64,000 nt of DNA. Origin: Pseudomonadota bacterium (GTDB lineage: Bacteria > Pseudomonadota > Gammaproteobacteria > Steroidobacterales > Steroidobacteraceae). Location: the NCBI GenBank assembly GCA_023417315.1, contig JAEZFW010000072.1, positions 1 through 64,000 of the forward strand. The letters are read 5' to 3'. How positions within the stretch are numbered: the first letter of the stretch is position 1; every line of letters begins with the position of its first letter. Both the position numbers and the translations under genes were made by a program. Positions 36,083 through 44,447 of this stretch are shown piece after piece. Below the pieces are notes generated by a model. It saw nothing but the letters and a program-made list of their open reading frames with translations, was not told the DNA's origin and did not search any database.

Positions 36083-36694
36083 CTACATCCTGGGCGCGGC
36101 TCCCATGCGAAACACGAAATCGCTTTCTACGCCCGCCTTCCGATGACATGCAGCGCATTGAGCCGATTGTTCGGGCCTCGTCGTGTAGCTGCCGTCCAAT
36201 CGATATCCTGCATATTCCCATTCACCTGTGCGGTTCGCGCCGTAGGCTTCCCCGAAGTCTTTTCCTCGTCTCATGACATCGACGTGCTCCACCGTCATCT
36301 GCGGCGTGCCGTCTGCATTGCGGATGACTTGACCGTTCGCATCCCTGACTGCGTGGCTGAACTCCATGACAATGATTGAATCGTACGGATACGGCAGCTT
36401 CTCGCGGCTGGTCACCGCGGCGGCTTGCTCGTTGCCGTAAACAGTGGTCTTCCTCAGCCCCTCATCCTTGGTCGTGACGCTGAGTACCTTGAACTGAGTC
36501 TTATAGTCTTTCGGAAAACCCACTCGGTCGACGGTGGGCGCCGAAGCTGCAGGAGACCCGTTACTCGAATCCTCCGCAGGGATCTCGCGCCAAAGGAGCA
36601 CGGCCCCGAGGACACACATCGCTTTGTAAGCCCTCACGCGTACCGTCATCCGACCGGTGCTTCCCGGTCTGCGAACATCTCGTTGCATGCCCAT
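36083..36694 (-). CDS. Cytochrome P460 family protein
   Basis: A 203-residue c-type haem protein: one haem site C180-AA-C183-H184 near the C-terminus and an N-terminal signal or anchor (AMCVLGAVLLW, about residues 24-34). The preceding sequence (FPKDYKTQFKVLSV, KTTVYGNEQAA, YPYDSIIVMEF) is typical of the P460 domain; family members oxidise hydroxylamine or bind NO. I chose the ATG at 36692-36694 because AGGGAG lies about 8 nt upstream; the frame opens earlier at 36775. No nitrogen-cycle genes are adjacent, so the role is open. Confidence 0.75.
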   Translation of the reverse strand: MGMQRDVRRPGSTGRMTVRVRAYKAMCVLGAVLLWREIPAEDSSNGSPAASAPTVDRVGFPKDYKTQFKVLSVTTKDEGLRKTTVYGNEQAAAVTSREKLPYPYDSIIVMEFSHAVRDANGQVIRNADGTPQMTVEHVDVMRRGKDFGEAYGANRTGEWEYAGYRLDGSYTTRPEQSAQCAACHRKAGVESDFVFRMGAAPRM

Positions 36695-36810
36695 GTGATG
36701 CTCCCTGGAAATCGCCGACTGACTACACCATTCCTTCCGCCACGTTTGAAATGAGCCTGCGATGAACTCGCTCATGTGAGCGACGAGCCGCGTTTCTCTG
36801 GTGATGATGC

Positions 36811-38223
36811 CTACCTCTTCATCAGTGCCCGCATGCGCTCATCGAGCATCTCACGGCGCAGGTACCGACCACCGACGATCACCGCGGAGATTCTGCGCGC
36901 GTTTCCAACATCAGCGAGAGGATCAGCATCGAGCAGCAACAGATCCGCTTGTTTGCCGAGCTCTACGGTGCCACGGTCCGATAGCACGCCCAGCCACTCG
37001 CATGGCAGTGTCGTTGCAGCTTCGAGCGCCTGCTGATTCGTCATGCCTGCACGAACGAGCGCTTCGAGCTCATCATGAATAGCGAATCCAGGCACGATTC
37101 CCGGTACGGGTGCATCCGTTCCAGCGACGATCGGCACGCCAGCCGCGACAAGCGCGCGCACCAACTCACGATTGAAGTCGACGATCTTCTGCAATGAGGC
37201 GATCCGTTCCGGGCTTGCCTGAGCGACGTAAGGATTGTGCTCGACCACCACTTTGCGCCACATGGGATGGAGCGCGAGCAGTTCAGGCCGCGTCTTCAAC
37301 GTCTCGGGATCGCTCGTTTGCTCGAGCAGTCGTTCGTCGAGAGAGAGTGTGGCAGTCAACCAGGCGCCGCTCTTCCTCATGAGCTCGACATACTGCGGAA
37401 TCGAGCTGAACGATGGCTCGCTCGTATGCAAGGCGAACTCTTCGGCGTGCGCCACCATCCCAAGTCCCGGCGGAAGCGCGTCAGCGATGCGACCGCTCTG
37501 TCGTCCTGCGAGATGGCCGATCACGGGAAGCTTCAGCTGCTGTGCTTCATCCGCGATCGCTTGCAGAGCTTCGAAGCTCAGGCGGCTGTAGACTTTGATG
37601 GCGTCGTAGCCTTCCGCTGCCGCATCTCTCACCGCTTGGCGACCGTCCTCGGGTGTCGTTGCCACACGAGTCATCCCTACGGGCCAGAGCGGCGGCGAAC
37701 CATCTATCATCGCCGCGGCAACGATTCGAGGACCCAGCACGCGGCCGGCTTCGATCTCGACGCGTTGCCCGATCGTCTCGGACATGCCCTGCAGGTCCAG
37801 GACCTGCAGCACGCCGTTGGCTATGTATGGAAGAAAAACATCGTCGTTGCCGATCGTACTTGCAGGAATGGTCGCGTCCTTCAGTATCAGGCGCAGCATG
37901 CGGATGTTCTCGACATGAGTGTGCATGTCGGTGAGACCTGGCATCAGCCATTTGCCGCGTGCGTCGATGCGCTGCATGCCCGCCGTCAGTTCGGCCGTCG
38001 GCGCAGACTCGATCGCAGCAATTCTTCCGTCGCGAATCACTACCGTGGCGTTCTCAATGTATTGCGGACCTGCCATCGGAATGACGGTCACGTTCTCTAG
38101 CGCGAGCGCTTGCAGCGGATCGTTCTGTACCGCAGCGAAGGCTTCACCTCGTGGTTGAGGGATCATCCATGTCAGCAAAGCCAGAAGCGCCGTTGAGCCA
38201 AGAGTGCGAGTCAGACGTTTCAT
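36811..38223 (-). CDS. Exported metal-dependent amidohydrolase (imidazolonepropionase-like)
   Basis: A 470-residue protein with a signal peptide (LLALLTWMIPQPRGEAFA) and an amidohydrolase fold. The metal-binding HxH lies in MPGLTDMHTH, further His ligands in VIGHLAGR and MVAHAEEF, and the catalytic Asp in GTDAPVPG. The C-terminal GKQADLLLLDADPLADV segment is diagnostic for the composite domain. It probably cleaves an amide, peptide or lactam in the periplasm. Its ATG overlaps the TetR stop (38220-38223), so the pair forms an operon under the TetR operator at 38841-38876. Confidence 0.85.
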   Translation of the reverse strand: MKRLTRTLGSTALLALLTWMIPQPRGEAFAAVQNDPLQALALENVTVIPMAGPQYIENATVVIRDGRIAAIESAPTAELTAGMQRIDARGKWLMPGLTDMHTHVENIRMLRLILKDATIPASTIGNDDVFLPYIANGVLQVLDLQGMSETIGQRVEIEAGRVLGPRIVAAAMIDGSPPLWPVGMTRVATTPEDGRQAVRDAAAEGYDAIKVYSRLSFEALQAIADEAQQLKLPVIGHLAGRQSGRIADALPPGLGMVAHAEEFALHTSEPSFSSIPQYVELMRKSGAWLTATLSLDERLLEQTSDPETLKTRPELLALHPMWRKVVVEHNPYVAQASPERIASLQKIVDFNRELVRALVAAGVPIVAGTDAPVPGIVPGFAIHDELEALVRAGMTNQQALEAATTLPCEWLGVLSDRGTVELGKQADLLLLDADPLADVGNARRISAVIVGGRYLRREMLDERMRALMKR

Positions 38224-38840
38224 CTTGAGTTCCGTGCGCGAGCTTTCGTTCTTTTCGCGGTTCTGAGTTGACCGTGAGCCACAGCGTCGACAAGCCGCAT
38301 CGCGGCACGTTCGCAAAGCGCGATGAAGTCCGTGCGCGAAAGCGAGAATCGTCCAGCTTTGTGGAGTGTCACCAGTCCGTGCACTTGTGCCCATATCTGC
38401 AAGGCAAGCTCCAACGCATCCGTTCGCTTGAGCTGCCCTGCGGCCTGCGCCGCCTCCAGGCGTTCTGCCATCATCGAGATCACCGGGGACTTTCCTGAGC
38501 GGAAGCCGTTTGGATAGACGCGCTCCACGCTCGTTCTAAGTACGAAGCACGAGTCGAAACGTCCGGGCGTGTCGAGGTAGAACTCAACGTACACTCGGGC
38601 GAGCTCGCGAACCCAGCTCTGCAGGGACGCACTCGAGACTTCCGCTACCCGTGCATTGAAGGTCTTGAAAGCCTCTTCTCCCACCGCGCGCAGCAGTTCT
38701 TCCTTGTTCGCAAAATGCCTATACACGGCCATTGACGACAAGCCCGCTGCTCCTCCCACGGCACGCAAGCTGAACCCATCGAGTCCTTTCTGTTCCAACT
38801 CCTTCATTGCATGCTCGATCAACAGTTGTCTGGTCTCCAT
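38220..38840 (-). CDS. TetR/AcrR family repressor
   Basis: A 206-residue regulator: HTH in residues 1-50 (GLDGFSLRAVGGAAGLSSMAVYRHFANKEELL) and an all-helical ligand domain of the TetR_C group behind it, ending in a basic Arg/Lys tail. Two operator-like repeats abut its start codon. It is coupled by an ATGA overlap to the amidohydrolase, which is the most likely regulated target together with itself and possibly the upstream MOSC gene. Confidence 0.85.
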   Translation of the reverse strand: METRQLLIEHAMKELEQKGLDGFSLRAVGGAAGLSSMAVYRHFANKEELLRAVGEEAFKTFNARVAEVSSASLQSWVRELARVYVEFYLDTPGRFDSCFVLRTSVERVYPNGFRSGKSPVISMMAERLEAAQAAGQLKRTDALELALQIWAQVHGLVTLHKAGRFSLSRTDFIALCERAAMRLVDAVAHGQLRTAKRTKARARNSR

Positions 38841-38876
38841 GTTTACAGTGTACGCTGCCGTGTTTACAGTGTAAAC
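38841..38876. promoter_or_regulatory. TetR operator pair
   Basis: GTTTACAGTGTA at 38841-38852 is repeated at 38862-38876 as the perfect 15-bp palindrome GTTTACA-G-TGTAAAC. The two sites are 21 bp apart, two helical turns, immediately upstream of the TetR start codon, which indicates cooperative autorepression. Confidence 0.7.
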
Positions 38877-38895
38877 GTGAGACTTTCAGTTGCAG

Positions 38896-39633
38896 CTAGG
38901 TATCCACCCCAGCTACGAAGATCGGGTCGTTGACTGCCAGCCGGCCCGGTTCGACGGTACTTCCGTAAACGCCCACGCAACCGCCGCGTTCTCGAGCGAC
39001 CGTACGCAAGACTCCGGGTGCGCGTCTCGCGGTGGAAGGATCGATCGTGATGACCGCACAGCGGGAGTTGCGCTGATCGACACGCATGCGCACACCGCCG
39101 ATTCGAAGAATGTGTCCGACCCATTTGTCCTCGCAGAACGGCGCTCCTTCGAGAGCCTCGACCACGATGTTCGGACGAAAGCGCGCGACTTCGAGCGGAG
39201 TGCCTACGAGCTCGCTCAGACGATCGATCGTCTGCACTGTGATAAGAGACAGGGGAAAGCTGTCGAAGATGCCGCGGTTCTGTTTGATGACGCGCAGCAC
39301 GCCGTTCGAAGAGAGCTCTGCAGCGAGCGCTGGGTCGGTTACGTCGAACACTTCACCCGACGGAGAGCGTACGAGCGTTGCCGATGCGTCCGGCTGGGCT
39401 GGGTCATTCAATGAGGGCCGATAGTGGCTCAAGTCGCCACGCTCACGGAGCGTGAGCCAAGGGAATCCACTTCGCACCGCGCCTTCTCGAACGAAGGCCC
39501 AGCGGCGATCGCCCGCCACTCCTTGCCAGGATATTTCCGCATGAGGCAGCGCTTCCCCAGCCATCGATTTCACGGGGTAACGCCACAATCCCACGACGCG
39601 GCCGACCGGCCGCTCGTTCATAGACGCACGCAT
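38896..39633 (-). CDS. MOSC domain protein
   Basis: A 245-residue protein with the N-terminal MOSC beta-barrel domain (GLWRYPVKSMAGE) and the C-terminal MOSC domain whose conserved cysteine lies in DQRNSRCAVITIDP. MOSC domains carry or transfer sulfur/molybdenum cofactor, as in mARC/YcbX-type reductases that detoxify N-hydroxylated bases. No fused ferredoxin domain is present, so it would need a partner. The ATG at 39633 follows GAGGCGG. The gene is upstream of the TetR gene on the same strand, separated by the operator. Confidence 0.85.
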   Translation of the reverse strand: MRASMNERPVGRVVGLWRYPVKSMAGEALPHAEISWQGVAGDRRWAFVREGAVRSGFPWLTLRERGDLSHYRPSLNDPAQPDASATLVRSPSGEVFDVTDPALAAELSSNGVLRVIKQNRGIFDSFPLSLITVQTIDRLSELVGTPLEVARFRPNIVVEALEGAPFCEDKWVGHILRIGGVRMRVDQRNSRCAVITIDPSTARRAPGVLRTVARERGGCVGVYGSTVEPGRLAVNDPIFVAGVDT

Positions 39634-39865
39634 AGGACCGCCTCTTTCTAGAGGCGCCCTTAACCTTGCATCCACGTTGAGCGTGACGGATCGGGCCGCT
39701 GCAGCGCCTCTCAAGGTGGGGCATTGCTACTCAAGCAGCAATGGCTTTCTATTCAGCCAGGGGAGAGGTGGCTCTGCAACTCTTGTGGTTCAATGCGCAA
39801 TCAATGAGTCTTTTGCGAGTCTTTTTGCTTCAGCTCTGGCGCACCGCCGCAGCCTATCGCTGGAA

Positions 39866-40558
39866 CTAGGTGGTCAGCTGCTGTTGCAAGGTCTTCGGTG
39901 CGACCGCCTTGTACGCCTCGCGCAGCGCGAGCTCGACGGCAGACCAGTTCATGTCGTCAACGTCGAGCCATAAGCCGATCCAGCCTTTGTTGCCGAGATA
40001 CTTCGGCGTGTGGAATTGCGCGGGTGCGAGCTGCTGCAGGACATCGTGCATGTCCGCTGAAGCTTTGCAGTTGAGCGCGATGCGGCCGTCACCGTGATGA
40101 TCGTCGAGAAACCAGCCGAGCCGTTTCTTGCGCACTTCCAAGCTCAAGTGCGCACCTTGTGCGGTCGCGGTCGCTTCCGGTAGCTGTTCGACGATGCGAA
40201 TGATGCGCTGACGCTGTCGTTCGGATGAGCTCTTCTTCGCGGCGCGAACCGGCTGCTTCGGAGCGTCGCGCTTGCGCTCGCCCGCGGGTACGAAGTGAAA
40301 GCGAACGAGGTAGACGTTCGTGCCGCTTCCGTGCTTTGCGATCTTGAGGAGATCGACCACGCTCGTGAAGCCAGACTCGTGCGCCAATGCAGGCGTAATG
40401 TCGGAAAGCTCGATCTGCTCGATCGAGTCCACCTCGATCGCGCCGCCCTCGATCGGATAACGACCGCCTCGCTTCACATGTGGGCGCATCCAGATCCGCA
40501 CGCTGCAGGTGATATCGCCGCGGCGAACGCCTTCTCGCAGACGCCTCGTGAACTGCAT
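39866..40558 (-). CDS. ASCH-like / MmcQ-YjbR fusion protein
   Basis: A 230-residue cytosolic protein made of two domains. Residues about 1-95 look like an ASCH/PUA-type RNA-binding fold (FTRRLREGVRRGDITCSVRIW, GGRYPIEGGAIEVDSI, a KHGSGTNVYLVRFHFV end). Residues about 125-225 are a YjbR/MmcQ (DUF419) domain with the signature GWFLDDHHGDGRI and KGWIGLWLD. A basic linker rich in Lys, Arg and Ser (about 96-120) joins them. Each domain is suspected to bind nucleic acid or nucleotides; the fusion suggests a joint function. No neighbour helps. Confidence 0.65.
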   Translation of the reverse strand: MQFTRRLREGVRRGDITCSVRIWMRPHVKRGGRYPIEGGAIEVDSIEQIELSDITPALAHESGFTSVVDLLKIAKHGSGTNVYLVRFHFVPAGERKRDAPKQPVRAAKKSSSERQRQRIIRIVEQLPEATATAQGAHLSLEVRKKRLGWFLDDHHGDGRIALNCKASADMHDVLQQLAPAQFHTPKYLGNKGWIGLWLDVDDMNWSAVELALREAYKAVAPKTLQQQLTT

Positions 40559-40960
40559 GGGATTACCTAGGGCCGCTATTCGCCAACACTCGAGCCGACC
40601 GTTCTCGATACTCTGGGGTGGATTTCAGCACACTGATCACTGCTGCGGTATCAGACATCGGAGCGCGATCGGAGCAGGAAAGAAGACTCGACGAGGATGA
40701 CAGGGTTAACAGGATCGTATAACAAGAGAACGTTCGATCTTGCAATCCGACATCTTGTTCATCTTGTTAATCCAGTCCCGAACGCCTCCTCTTCCATCAG
40801 AAGATCAAGCAGCAAGCAAGACGATACACGATGAACATGCGAAGTAATCAGTGGCACTCGGTTTGTGCGGAGCCACTGTGAGGGCGACGTTTTGTATCGT
40901 GGCGGCGTTCCTTGTTACGCAACCGATCGGTGCAGAATCCGAATCAATGCTGGGACACAC
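40559..40960. repeat. Gene-free stretch with ACAGGATNAACA-type repeats
   Basis: About 400 bp without a recognisable gene. It contains two copies of the short repeat family ACAGGATNAAC in opposite orientations (40693-40716 and 40751-40775). Related copies are at 45386-45408, 59495-59520, 59652-59677, 59718-59743 and 62784-62811. The last 100 bp hold the leader of the TPR gene. Confidence 0.6.
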
Positions 40961-42175
40961 ATGAAATCGATTCGATACACCGTCGTGTCGATATGGTTTG
41001 CGAGTTCTGCGATTGCAGCAAGCGCTGCTGAACCTGCGCAATGTGCGCACAACGACACGGAATGTTTCGAGCATACTTATACACGTGCGTGTGGCGCGTC
41101 GAATTCCAACCTCGACAGCTGTCTGAACTGGGTGGCCGTTCTAGAGAAGCAAGTGCGATCAGGGAATGAGAACGCCGAGTTCATGCTGGGGCTGGCATAC
41201 AAGCGGCTTGCTGACGAGACGGCAGTGAGCGCTCCCGAAGAATCTAGGAATCATCACCAACGCGCCAAGCAGGCCTTCGAGTCATTGCTCGAAAGGAATC
41301 CTCGGCACGCTCCAGTCCTGGTTGCACTTGGTGGCATGACGGAGGACCGCGACGAGCAGATTAGATTGTTGAGAAAGGGAACTGAGCTGGACGCGAGCGA
41401 CATTACTGCTCTGCAACTCCTTTCAACTGTGTTGATTCAAAGCGGAGATCCCCAGGAGCTACGAGAAGCCGCCGACCTGATGAAGAAGGCGTACGACATT
41501 CAAATAGGCGCCAACAAATGGTATCTCGCATCTTCCGCATATTCGCTCTATCAAATGGCGGGAGCACACTCTGAGGCGAAAGCATTCAAACAAGCGGTGA
41601 CGGAGGCTTTCGATCCGCCAGAATTGGAGGATCTCTCCGTGGAAGAGCCAGAGCGCATTGCAGAGGAACTCCTCAGATCATGTGATCGCTATGCACTGCC
41701 AGTCGTGGGTGCAGGTACATGCATGCAGAACATCAGCACCGTCGTTCAACATGTCACAACGGCTGACCGGGGCTCCGGCGCGCGGACGCTGGCAGATGCT
41801 GCGGCACGCGCAATGCTGGAGGTCACGTTGGAACGACCGTTTCAGGACGGAAACCGTGCACGCCAAGAGACCCTTGCTCGTTGGTTAGAGTCGTTGATGC
41901 AAGCGAGTTACGAGTCCTCGGCGATTCATCTCAGCTACGCCGAAGTGACGATGGGTGAAGTGCGTCTGCGCGCATTGCAGCGGGCGGCGCAGCTCGATCC
42001 CAAAAACGGGAAGATCGCATTCCGTCTCGGAATGGAGTACTCGCAACTCGCCCAATGGAAGTCCGCGGTAGAGGAGCTCAAGCGCGCGCAGGCGCATGCG
42101 CCTGACTTCCAGCAAAGCGCAATTGAGCATCAGCTGCGTGTGGCCCAAGCGCAGAGTGGAGAGGCGTCTCAGTAG
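40961..42175 (+). CDS. Exported TPR-repeat protein of unknown function
   Basis: A 404-residue protein with a signal peptide (TVVSIWFASSAIAASAAE) and at least five TPR-like helical pairs, for example EFMLGLAYKRLADE, ARHAPVLVALGG-like turns and RLGMEYSQLAQWKSAVEELKRAQ near the C-terminus. Several cysteines (CAHNDTECFEHTYTRACG) sit just after the signal and may form disulfides in the periplasm. It should act as a scaffold, but no partner is evident. The ATG at 40961 is preferred to the frame start at 40865. Confidence 0.65.
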   Translation: MKSIRYTVVSIWFASSAIAASAAEPAQCAHNDTECFEHTYTRACGASNSNLDSCLNWVAVLEKQVRSGNENAEFMLGLAYKRLADETAVSAPEESRNHHQRAKQAFESLLERNPRHAPVLVALGGMTEDRDEQIRLLRKGTELDASDITALQLLSTVLIQSGDPQELREAADLMKKAYDIQIGANKWYLASSAYSLYQMAGAHSEAKAFKQAVTEAFDPPELEDLSVEEPERIAEELLRSCDRYALPVVGAGTCMQNISTVVQHVTTADRGSGARTLADAAARAMLEVTLERPFQDGNRARQETLARWLESLMQASYESSAIHLSYAEVTMGEVRLRALQRAAQLDPKNGKIAFRLGMEYSQLAQWKSAVEELKRAQAHAPDFQQSAIEHQLRVAQAQSGEASQ

Positions 42176-42286
42176 CTTGCGAGCGACGTACGAGACGGGC
42201 TCGGCCCAGCTCGGCCGAACATGAATGAGCAAATCAGCAGCGTGCTCCCTACGACAAACAGAACTTCACGGCGTCTCGCCGGGCAT

Positions 42287-42724
42287 CTACCGAGCGGGCT
42301 CGAACAGTTCGATCGGATTACCGTCAGGATCTTCGATCTGAATCTGTTTGCCGCCCGGCCCCACTTCCAAGTTGTTCCTGAAGTGGATGTTGGCTTTCTT
42401 CAACGCATCGACGAACGCGGGTAGGTTCTTGACGCGAAGGACGACTCGATTCCATCCGCCGGGCTCCTGTGCCTGACCGTCCGGCATCGGACGAGATCCA
42501 GACGCTTCCGGCCCGCTGAGGAGAATCTGCACGTCGCCGAGCGCGACGTTCGCGAACGCGGGTAGCTGCTGGTACCTGAGCGTGAAACCCAAGTTCGTCG
42601 TGTAGAACGCGACCGAGCGAGCCACGTCCTTGGAGTGATAGCGCACGCCGTGCACGTTCTCGACGAAGGCATGAGGTCCGCCTGTGTTCTGAGCGCTCTC
42701 ACCGGCTGCAGTCGCGTTGGTCAT
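42287..42724 (-). CDS. VOC superfamily protein (glyoxalase-like)
   Basis: A 145-residue protein with two VOC units: VRYHSKDVARSVAFYTTNLGFTLRYQ, a central NRVVLRVKNLPAFVDALKKA segment, and the metal-ligand end QIQIEDPDGNPIELFEPA. It resembles lactoylglutathione-lyase-like proteins but a specific reaction cannot be assigned. AGAGGAGAAG precedes the ATG at 42724; the long frame back to 43003 is not credible. Confidence 0.85.
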   Translation of the reverse strand: MTNATAAGESAQNTGGPHAFVENVHGVRYHSKDVARSVAFYTTNLGFTLRYQQLPAFANVALGDVQILLSGPEASGSRPMPDGQAQEPGGWNRVVLRVKNLPAFVDALKKANIHFRNNLEVGPGGKQIQIEDPDGNPIELFEPAR

Positions 42725-42966
42725 GGTGTCTTCTCCTCTGCCGAGATCTGCTCCCGGACGTACATGGTGAAACGATCGTGCCTTCAACGAAATGCATAGG
42801 CATCCGAGCCTGTTCGAGTTCGTCGATCGAATAGCTCTCGGAGCGACACCGTGGTCTTCGCAGCACAAAGGAGTCAGCGGAGCGGTGGGGACGCATTGCA
42901 TCATTCCGTTGACGCTACGACTGGCTGAGGGACGAGTGTCCAACAGCGTGCATCGAATGAGCCCGC

Positions 42967-43416
42967 CTACATGTGCCTGGTCTCGCGCGGTGCGCGATCC
43001 CAAGCATCCTCCCGCCCGTCCTCATAGGCGATCGGCACGTTAGCGAGCTGTGCGTCAGAGACATCGTCCAGGCACGCGATGTTGACGCAGTAAAACTCGC
43101 CGCCGAGTTGCTCGAGCGTCGATCGGGCGAAAGTCTGAGTGCCGCACGTCTTACAGAAATAGTGATCGATCTCGCGGGGTCCGAATTGATAGTTCGCGGC
43201 ATGTTCGCGTCCGCTCACCCATTCGAACTCGTGCGCCGGCACGAATGCCTTCCAGTAGCGCGTCTTCGAGCAGTACGAACAGTTGCAGCGGAAGCTCGTC
43301 GTCCACCAGATCCCCGGGCGCTCTGGCACCGAACGTTCGGCCGGCGGCGCGAGGTCGAGCGACGCACGAAAGCGCAACGACCCGCAGTGACAACTTCCGG
43401 AATACACCTTCTTCAT
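42967..43416 (-). CDS. GFA family glutathione-dependent enzyme
   Basis: A 149-residue zinc protein of the GFA (glutathione-dependent formaldehyde-activating) family. The zinc and structural cysteines appear in order: SCHCG near residues 9-11, CNCSYCS near 65-70 and CKTCG near 112-116. The fold condenses formaldehyde or related groups with glutathione or other thiols; many members have unknown substrates. GGAGG lies 9 nt before the ATG at 43416. Adjacent VOC and GNAT genes are separate units. Confidence 0.85.
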   Translation of the reverse strand: MKKVYSGSCHCGSLRFRASLDLAPPAERSVPERPGIWWTTSFRCNCSYCSKTRYWKAFVPAHEFEWVSGREHAANYQFGPREIDHYFCKTCGTQTFARSTLEQLGGEFYCVNIACLDDVSDAQLANVPIAYEDGREDAWDRAPRETRHM

Positions 43417-43637
43417 CAATCGATGCCTCCATATGATGACCGCGAGCTGACTTGGATCGCGGAATCGTTCATCCAACTCTCAGTCTCGCGCATCAAGGAC
43501 GTCGCAGCGTGCCGCACTCCGACAACCAGCGCGCATCGCTCACCATGCTGTTCTCAGTCGAGAATGCTAAGCGACGGCTCGGGTCTGTACTTCGGGGTGA
43601 TCGACGCGTGTGTGTGGTTTCAACCCGACGGCGGCGT

Positions 43638-43660
43638 TGTCGGAATGAACTCCGACCTAC
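43638..43660. repeat. Hairpin repeat, diverged copy
   Basis: TGTCGGAATGAACTCCGACC followed by TAC, the third copy of the TGTCGGGTTGAAACCCGAC family. The arms carry compensatory changes (GTCGGA with TCCGAC), which suggests the stem structure matters. Confidence 0.6.
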
Positions 43661-43683
43661 ACAGGCACCGAAGGTCCGGCAAT

Positions 43684-44211
43684 TCACTCGGCGGACGACA
43701 GAGTCTTCTGCCAGTACGCCACGTCTATCCACCTCCCGAACTTCATGCCGACTTCTTCGAAGTGCGCGACTTTCCTGAAGCCAAGCTTTTCATGCAATGC
43801 GATGCTCGCATCGTTCGGTAATGCGATGCCGCCGATCGCGACGTGCGCGCCGTACGAGGCAAGGCGGCTGAGTAGCTCGCGATAAAGGTCGGTGCCGATT
43901 CGCTTGCCGATGTACGCGCGGGCAATGTACACGGTGGTCTCCACCGAGTATCGATAAGCAGCGCGTACACGCCAAGGCGTCGCGTACGCGTAAGCACACA
44001 CTCGCCCGTCGTGCTCAGCCACGATCCATGGCAAATTCGCCTCTGTGACTTTGGAGATTCTCTCCTGAATCTCTTCCGCGCTAACTGCGCGTTCTTCGAA
44101 CGTGATGATCGTTTCCGCAATATACGGGTTGTAGATCTCAGCGATGGCATTCGCATCTTCGAGGGTGGCGCTTCGAATCACGGGTGCTCCGCCGTTCACA
44201 GCATCGGGCAA
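43684..44211 (-). CDS. GNAT acetyltransferase, phosphinothricin N-acetyltransferase-like
   Basis: A 175-residue GNAT protein of the PAT/Bar-like group: IRSATLEDANAIAEIYNPYI, the EFF- and WIVAEHDGRVCAYAY core, SVETTVYIARAYIGKRIGTDLYRELL acetyl-CoA pyrophosphate loop, and HEKLGFRKVAHFEEVGMKFGRW. Members acetylate phosphinothricin, methionine sulfoximine or similar amines. There is no ATG; the frame starts with TTG at 44211 and a GTG a few codons in is equally possible. Confidence 0.85.
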   Translation of the reverse strand: MPDAVNGGAPVIRSATLEDANAIAEIYNPYIAETIITFEERAVSAEEIQERISKVTEANLPWIVAEHDGRVCAYAYATPWRVRAAYRYSVETTVYIARAYIGKRIGTDLYRELLSRLASYGAHVAIGGIALPNDASIALHEKLGFRKVAHFEEVGMKFGRWIDVAYWQKTLSSAE

Positions 44212-44282
44212 AGGATGTCCAAAGAGGGTTGTGCCGTGAATGCGTTATTTACCTTAGCGATCGGAATTGGAGCCGGAAGACT

Positions 44283-44432
44283 GACCTCACCCGTCGCTGC
44301 GCTGACGACCTCTCCCTAGAGGGAGAGGTGCGGACCTCACCCGTCGCTGCGCTGACGACCTGTCCCTAGAGGGAGAGGTGCGGACCTCACCCGTCGCTGC
44401 ACTGACGACCGCTCCCTAGAGGGAGAGGTGTT
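44283..44432. repeat. 50-bp tandem repeat, three copies
   Basis: Units at 44283, 44333 and 44383, exactly 50 bp apart and almost identical. Each carries the palindrome CTCCCTAGAGGGAG. There are no spacers, so it is not a CRISPR array. It fills most of the gap between the GNAT and the next gene. Confidence 0.9.
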
Positions 44433-44447
44433 TGGGAAAGCGTGGGT

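Noticed and set aside
44283..44432. Possible CRISPR array
   Set aside because: The 50-bp units are contiguous and nearly identical with no unique spacers, and no cas gene is present.
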